The notes under the pieces: generated by a model
Told to the model about the DNA's origin: nothing
Seen by the model: the letters and a program-made list of their open reading frames with translations, nothing else
The model's database searches: none
DNA from: Raphanus sativus
Taxonomy: Eukaryota; Streptophyta; Magnoliopsida; Brassicales; Brassicaceae
Direction: 5' to 3'
DNA: 64,000 nucleotides
Assembly: GCF_000801105.2 (NCBI RefSeq)
Contig: NC_079514.1
Coordinates: 50,451,372 to 50,515,371, forward strand
Shown: piece after piece, positions 59,043 to 64,000 of the stretch
How the letters are laid out: each line of letters begins with the position of its first letter
How positions within the stretch are numbered: the first letter of the stretch is position 1
Made by a program: the position numbers and the translations under genes

Positions 59043-60036
59043 ATGATCTTCTTCTGTTGTTTCCGTAAAGATGATTTGGTTGAAGCTGCTGATTATGGAG
59101 ACCAGAATATGACAAAACAATCAGGAGGTACTTGAGTTATAACTTGGTTTCTCTCTCAAAATAAACAAAAACGTGTTTCTTCCTTTCATAACTGTGTTCT
59201 TGATTGGATGCGTGTAAAGGAGATGATGGAAAGCGCACTGCGCAAAATAGTGCTCAAGATGTGAAGGTGCAGCCAATAGAAGTAGCCGCTCTGCTCGCTG
59301 ATGATATTAGCCAAGCAACAAATGATTTCAAACCACGTTTTCTCGTTGGTGAAGGCTCATATGCAAAAGTATATCGCGGTGTATTAATGAATGATCAGCC
59401 TGTAGCAATCAAAAAGTTAGAGTATAACGAACAGCCTGATAGGGAATTCCTTGCCCAGGTTTGGTGTACATATGCATTATATATATAATACATGTTTATT
59501 GTTGTATCACGTACTTCTTAAAAAATTGGAAAAGTTGACCTGCAGGTTTCAATAGTTTCTAGGTTGAAACATGAAAACTTCGTTGAGCTGCTTGGTTACT
59601 CTGTTGATGGGAATTCACGGATACTTGTCTTCGAGTTTGCCCAAAACGGATCTCTTCATGATATTCTTCATGGTACAATGGAGAAATAAAATACTTGTGT
59701 CTCTTTACTGCAGTTGAGAGGATGATTTTGTTGATGTTAGGTTGTCTTCACCGATAGTATCAAATTGAACCTGTATCTCTACTGAATTTGTTGATGTTAG
59801 GTCGTCTTCACCGGTAGTATCAAATTGACCCTGAGTTTTTAGTGAATTAAATATCAAAAGTAAAAGAGAGGAACAAAAAAGAAAGAAAAAAGAAACAGTA
59901 GACTCTCAAGAATCATAACATTATTGATTTGAGTTTCTCATGTTTAGAGTTTAATTGTAATTTTGTTTTATATTAATTTAATATTCTAAGAGATGCCCTT
60001 ATCATATGCTTCTTCAGGGAGGAAAGGTGTGAAGGG

Positions 60037-60743
60037 CAGTGCCGGTCCTGAGATATTCATGGTCCAATACGAAATACAAAACTGAGGCCTTTAGAAAATA
60101 TATAAAAAATCTGTCGATAAAAAACTCAAGTCTATAATAAAAAAATTACGATATTTTAAAAACTAATAAAAATTATCAGTTCTTAAATATAGATCTTCTT
60201 GTATTTTTTTCCTATAAAATTATCCATTTGATTCTCGTAATCAAGGCTCTTGATCATATCCTTTTCAATCGACAATATAGCTAAACTATTCAATTTTTGT
60301 AAAATAGTTGATCGTAAATAAGACTTAATCAACTTCAGCTTCGAAAAGTTTTTTTCGACTGAAACAACTGAAACCAGAATTGTGAACATTACTACAAGCG
60401 TGAAAGAATGTTTGCTAAGAAAAAAAATTAATTTAGAAGATAACTATTCTTTTTTTTTTTTGAGTAACCAGAAGAAAACTATTCTAAATCAGTTATTTTC
60501 CATATTTGTTGTCATCATAATATTTTTCCATTTTTTCTTATCTTTCAATTTACTCATGTTTAATAACATAAAAGATGTCCACGGCCCACCACCTTCCTTA
60601 CTTATAGACAATATACAGCAGTACACATAACAAATTTCTTTATTTATAAGTAATGCAAATGAAAAAAACTAGGCCCTAAAATTTTATCAAAATAGTAGGC
60701 CACATACGGTTGCATCTAATGTTTGTGGTCAAAGCCGGGCCTG
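60037..60743. mobile_element. hAT MITE inserted in kinase exon
   Basis: 707 bp, ends CAGTGCCGGTCCTGAGA and, on the minus strand, CAGGCCCGGCTTTGACC. Flanked by GTGAAGGG at 60029-60036 and 60744-60751. Non-coding except for small chance frames. Confidence 0.92.
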
Positions 60744-60852
60744 GTGAAGGGAGCAAAGCCAGGTCCACTCTTGTCGTGGCATCAACGAGTGAGTATTGCG
60801 GTTGGTGTAGCAAGAGGGCTTGAGTACTTGCATGAAAAGGCGAACCCACATA

Positions 60853-61082
60853 CAGTGGCGAAGCTAGGTGGAACAGTGAGGGTGCACGTGCACCCCTTAT
60901 TAATTTGGATTTTGAAATTTTTACATTGGACATTATGTTTGATACAGCTTACTTGTTAAAGGTGCACCCTCATCTTCCAAACAACCGGGTTCGATTCTCC
61001 ATAATACCACTATATTTAATATTTATTTTAACTTGTATTAATTGTATGCACCCAGGAAAAAATAACTCTGGCTTCGCCCCTG
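60853..61082. mobile_element. Short hAT MITE inserted in the same kinase exon
   Basis: 230 bp, ends CAGTGGCGAAGCTAGG and, on the minus strand, CAGGGGCGAAGCCAGAG. Flanked by CCCACATA at 60845-60852 and 61083-61090. Contains a GGTTCGATTC word that looks like a B box, but there is no tRNA. Confidence 0.92.
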
Positions 61083-61879
61083 CCCACATATCATCCACCG
61101 TGACATAAAGTCCAGCAATATTCTAATTTTTGATAATGGTGTAGCTAAAATCGCTGACTTTGATCTTTCAAACCAAGCTCCTGATATGGCAGCACGCCTT
61201 CATTCGAGTCGTGTTCTTGGAACCTTTAGTTATCATGCCCCTGAGTAAGTTTGTTGTCATCTTTAGTTATCACTCTCACTCTCATATGTTATTTTTTCTC
61301 TCTTTGATCAGATATGCAATGACTGGGCAAATGAGTGCAAAGAGTGATGTATACAGCTTCGGTATTGTGTTGCTCGAGCTTCTAACAGGTCGAAAGCCCG
61401 TTGATCATACATTGCCTCGAGGCCAGCAAAGTTTAGTCGTATGGGTAAAATATATACTGATCTCTTTATCAAAGATATTTAATTTGAACTATCTCCCATT
61501 ACAAACATGTTACTAAAATTCCAAAACTACGCTTTTGCCTTAGGCTACACCAAATCTAAGTTTAGAGAAAGTTGAGCAGTGTGTTGATCCAAGACTCGAA
61601 GGAGATTACCCTCCAAGAGCTGTTGCTAAGGTATAAATCAAAACTAGTCTTGTCGTATTAGTTTTTTTATCAACTGTCATATTAATTATAAGACACAGAA
61701 TAAAGAGGAAAAATAAAAGCATTCCTCGATTCAAATGTATTTACGTTTAATTGTTTTTTTTGTTTATAATGCAGTTTGCCGCTATTGCTGCATTGTGTAT
61801 ACAATACGAAGAAAGCTTCAGACCAAACATGAGAACTGTCGTGGTTGCTCTTCAATCTATGTTGAATGCTCGGACCTGA

Positions 61880-62804
61880 CCTGCGGGAGGAGAACCTTAG
61901 TGTTGTGTGTTAACTCTTGGCCGTCAGGCCTGTCACCTTTTAAAAGTTTTTTTCTTAATACAGTTTATAATATCATATACTTAAGATATTGATCCTAATG
62001 TTTTTGATCACTAAATTGTTGTGTTTCACTTGAATCTAAAACATGTGGGTGTAATTGAAAACAAAACAATTGTTACGATATGGTTATAAAAGCCAAGCCT
62101 CCTGACATGTATTTCCATGTTACCATCATATCTTGATGGTTGAGGATTGTCAAATCCCCACTGAAATTCCTCTAAAACCAAGCAAATAATCTAAAAATAT
62201 CCAAGCAAATAATCCTATTTAGGTTATTCTTGATATTTTTTTTTTGGGAACTAAGTTTTTTTATTTTTTTTTTGCTAAAATATTTTCTAAACTAAATCTG
62301 AATATGCTAAGTTATTCTTGGTATAATAACATGAATATGCTAAATCTGAGGATAATTTGAAGTCTGTATATGAAGAAAATGATCATTGATCTCTTGTAAT
62401 ATGGGAACAGGTCAGGATCATGTTATTCCCATACTTTCTTCCGGTAAGGCACTCCTGCTTCAACCTACCGGAAAAAACCTTAAAACGGTATAATTCCCAT
62501 AACTCTTTCTTTTTCACCAGAAAAAAAACTAATCACTTAAAACCATATTTGCATTAAACGTAAAACTAAAATATAGCAAAAATATTAGTTCGAAACGTTA
62601 ACTGTTCAGCCTGAAATTAACCCGAAAATCCCTCCCTACGATACGTTAAGTACCTAGAAAATAAATAAAAAGATCTAATAATATCTACCAAATATAGACG
62701 AACTATAAATATGCACAACATGCATATCTCTATACCTAAGCTCTCTTCTTCCTCCCAATCCGTTCCTTTCCTATCCTCTTTTTCTCCGTCCATACAAAAA
62801 CACA
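61880..62804. other. Intergenic region between the kinase and PMEI genes
   Basis: Holds the kinase 3' flank and the PMEI promoter. A TATAAATA motif at 62705-62712, about 95 bp before the ATG, is a probable TATA box. No other gene. Confidence 0.5.
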
Positions 62805-63452
62805 ATGAACACTCCAATCATACATATATTATTGTTTCTCTTCTTAGCCGTCACCGCATTTGCAGCCGCTACACCAGCCAGACGCACAAACTACCTTTTC
62901 ACACCGCACGCAAAAGCAGTCGCGGGAGTATGCACCGTAATCCAATCAAACACAAGTCTATGCTGCAAAACCCTTAAACCCGTTCCTACCAATGACCCCA
63001 TTGAATTGATCCGCGCATTAGCGGTTGCGGCTGAATCTTCCGTGAAAAATAGTGTGGCTTTCCTCTCAGAAATCAAACCAAAAAATGCATCAAACTCAAC
63101 CGCAGCGATCAGCAGCTGCGAGAAAAACCTGAAGTACGCGTTGGAAGATTTCACCGAGTTTTGGAAAGCTACGGGAAAAGATGTAACGACGTTGGCTCAT
63201 AACTATTTCACGTGTAAGAAGAAGTTAATGTCGATCATGGGGTATCACTGGACTTGTTTGGATGATATTGATGATAAGAGGTTGTTAAAGGAAGTGGAGA
63301 GTGTGATTGGAGTTGGGAAGAATCTAAGCAGTGATTCGTATGATGTGTTTAATGGTTTGAATACTATTTTTAAGACTTTTGGTATTAAGGTGAAGCTGAA
63401 CGAGGAAGACACTTCGCCCCGACCGCCACCATTGTCATCTTATTACTACTGA
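62805..63452 (+). CDS. Plant invertase/pectin methylesterase inhibitor (PMEI) domain protein
   Basis: An intronless frame of 215 aa. It has a signal peptide (MNTPIIHILLFLFLAVTAFA), then the PMEI helical hairpin and four-helix bundle. Cysteines at VCTVIQSNTSLCCKTL give the first disulfide; ISSCEKNLKYALEDF and YFTCKKKL match the conserved third and fourth cysteines. A Cys in YHWTCLDDIDD also fits the family. The C-terminal tail is Pro/Ser/Tyr-rich (RPPPLSSYYY), unusual for the family but short. Secreted inhibitors of this fold block pectin methylesterases or acid invertases in the wall, depending on the member; sequence alone does not decide which. Synteny suggests At3g62180. Confidence 0.88.
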   Translation: MNTPIIHILLFLFLAVTAFAAATPARRTNYLFTPHAKAVAGVCTVIQSNTSLCCKTLKPVPTNDPIELIRALAVAAESSVKNSVAFLSEIKPKNASNSTAAISSCEKNLKYALEDFTEFWKATGKDVTTLAHNYFTCKKKLMSIMGYHWTCLDDIDDKRLLKEVESVIGVGKNLSSDSYDVFNGLNTIFKTFGIKVKLNEEDTSPRPPPLSSYYY

Positions 63453-64000
63453 TGAAAGGATGGAGATGTAATTATTACTTGATGTCGTGTAATGCCTAAA
63501 ACGATCGCTAATGGAATCATTTTTAGGTTCTGTCATGTATGATTGTATGCTATAGGTTCTATATATACATGTATGGACGGGATTCGAGGAAAGGATATAT
63601 TAATGGAATATTATATTTATTTTTTGTTAACGATTTGTTAGATATTTATTTGACGATGTGATTATTTGTTTCTCCATAGTTTGATATATCTATATAGTAT
63701 TTGATGCATGAAACCATGGCTTCATTTGCTTATGCTTTCATGACCTGCATGTCAACATTCATCAAACTTATAGCTTCATTGATCAATACCACAGATTATA
63801 CTAAATAGCTCTAATTCATTGCCAATTCTATAAGTGAGTGACGCATTGGAACTTCTAATGTGGTGTTTGACCTAAACTCGAGGCATAACTTCCACAATTG
63901 TACCTTTTTTTTTGCTAAAACACAATTATATATTTTCATACAAAGCCATTACTAGAACTGATAATGGAATTATATGTTTTATTCAAATTGTACCACATGT
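63453..64000. other. PMEI 3' flank
   Basis: 3' UTR and AT-rich intergenic DNA up to the window edge. No gene is seen. Confidence 0.5.

Larger units (their letters stand above)
59043..61879 (+). pseudogene. PTI1-like protein kinase disrupted by two hAT MITEs
   Basis: Exons: 59043-59127, 59220-59458, 59546-59672, 60018-61244 (interrupted), 61312-61444, 61544-61630 and 61775-61879. It starts MIFFCCFRKDDLVEAAD with N-terminal cysteines as in PTI1-like kinases (possible S-acylation). The kinase core has VGEGSYAKVYRGV (P-loop), VAIKKLEY (VAIK lysine), [50 protein letters not shown] and [23 protein letters not shown] in place of DFG is usual in this family. Exon 4 is interrupted by hAT elements at 60037-60743 and 60853-61082, each with an exact 8-bp duplication, which bring stops between the kinase N-lobe and HRD. 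Removing them would restore the exon, so the gene died recently. Likely At3g62220 ortholog; PTI1-like kinases act downstream of OXI1 and lipid or ROS signals. Confidence 0.88.

Noticed and set aside
60990..61020. B-box-like GGTTCGATTC in the short hAT MITE
   Set aside because: No A box, no cloverleaf and no acceptor stem; it is part of the transposon body.
61140..61200. DFD instead of DFG in the kinase as a sign of a dead enzyme
   Set aside because: DFD is normal for the PTI1-like family, so it is not evidence of inactivity. The MITE insertions are.

Overview
The window is plant nuclear DNA, almost certainly from a Brassicaceae species and most likely a Brassica or close relative. It has AT-rich intergenic DNA, GT-AG introns of about 70-100 bp, and proteins that match Arabidopsis families closely. 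From memory, the gene order follows the lower arm of Arabidopsis chromosome 3, roughly At3g62630 down to At3g62180. No database was consulted, so locus numbers are recollections. Between the genes lie transposons typical of Brassicaceae: Helitrons ending in hairpin-CTAG, hAT MITEs, a Stowaway, a TRIM, a SINE and a Ty1/copia element.

Layout. 0-9.3 kb: the 3' part of a DUF1645 gene, then a Helitron-rich block with an RPA-like pseudogene and a divergent papain-like gene that starts almost at a Helitron-like 5' end. 9.3-15.8 kb: ERDJ3B, with a perfect ER-stress element in its promoter, and a universal stress protein gene on the other strand. 15.8-21.3 kb: Helitron remnants and an F-box pseudogene broken by a TRIM. 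21.7-24.5 kb: an Agenet/DUF724 gene. 24.6-30.5 kb: a 5.86-kb copia element with 185-bp LTRs and a TTTAT duplication. 31.3-33 kb: ARFA1 and tRNA-Phe. 33-41 kb: gene-poor repeats, including a Helitron and a SINE. 41.2-50 kb: a BOR-type borate exporter whose likely leader has an AUG-stop and two more uORFs, a decayed PP2C and an intact SUMO E2. 50.6-54.5 kb: ubiquitin-eS31, tRNA-Ala and a DAF1-like F-box gene. 55-64 kb: a Stowaway MITE, an odd modular retroposon, a PTI1-like kinase broken by two hAT MITEs, and a PMEI/invertase inhibitor gene.

The genes are independent eukaryotic housekeeping or regulatory units, not an operon. I see no unknown multi-gene system. The most interesting signals are the predicted AUG-stop leader of the borate exporter, the exact ERSE-I in front of ERDJ3B, two orthologous genes that have died (PP2C and PTI1-like kinase), as expected for fractionation after polyploidy, a copia copy that is young by its LTRs but has dead coding regions, and the modular retroposon. 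Exon coordinates were read by hand from splice motifs and protein continuity. For ERDJ3B, USP, DUF7, ARFA1E, BOR2 and SCE1 the exon sums are multiples of three.
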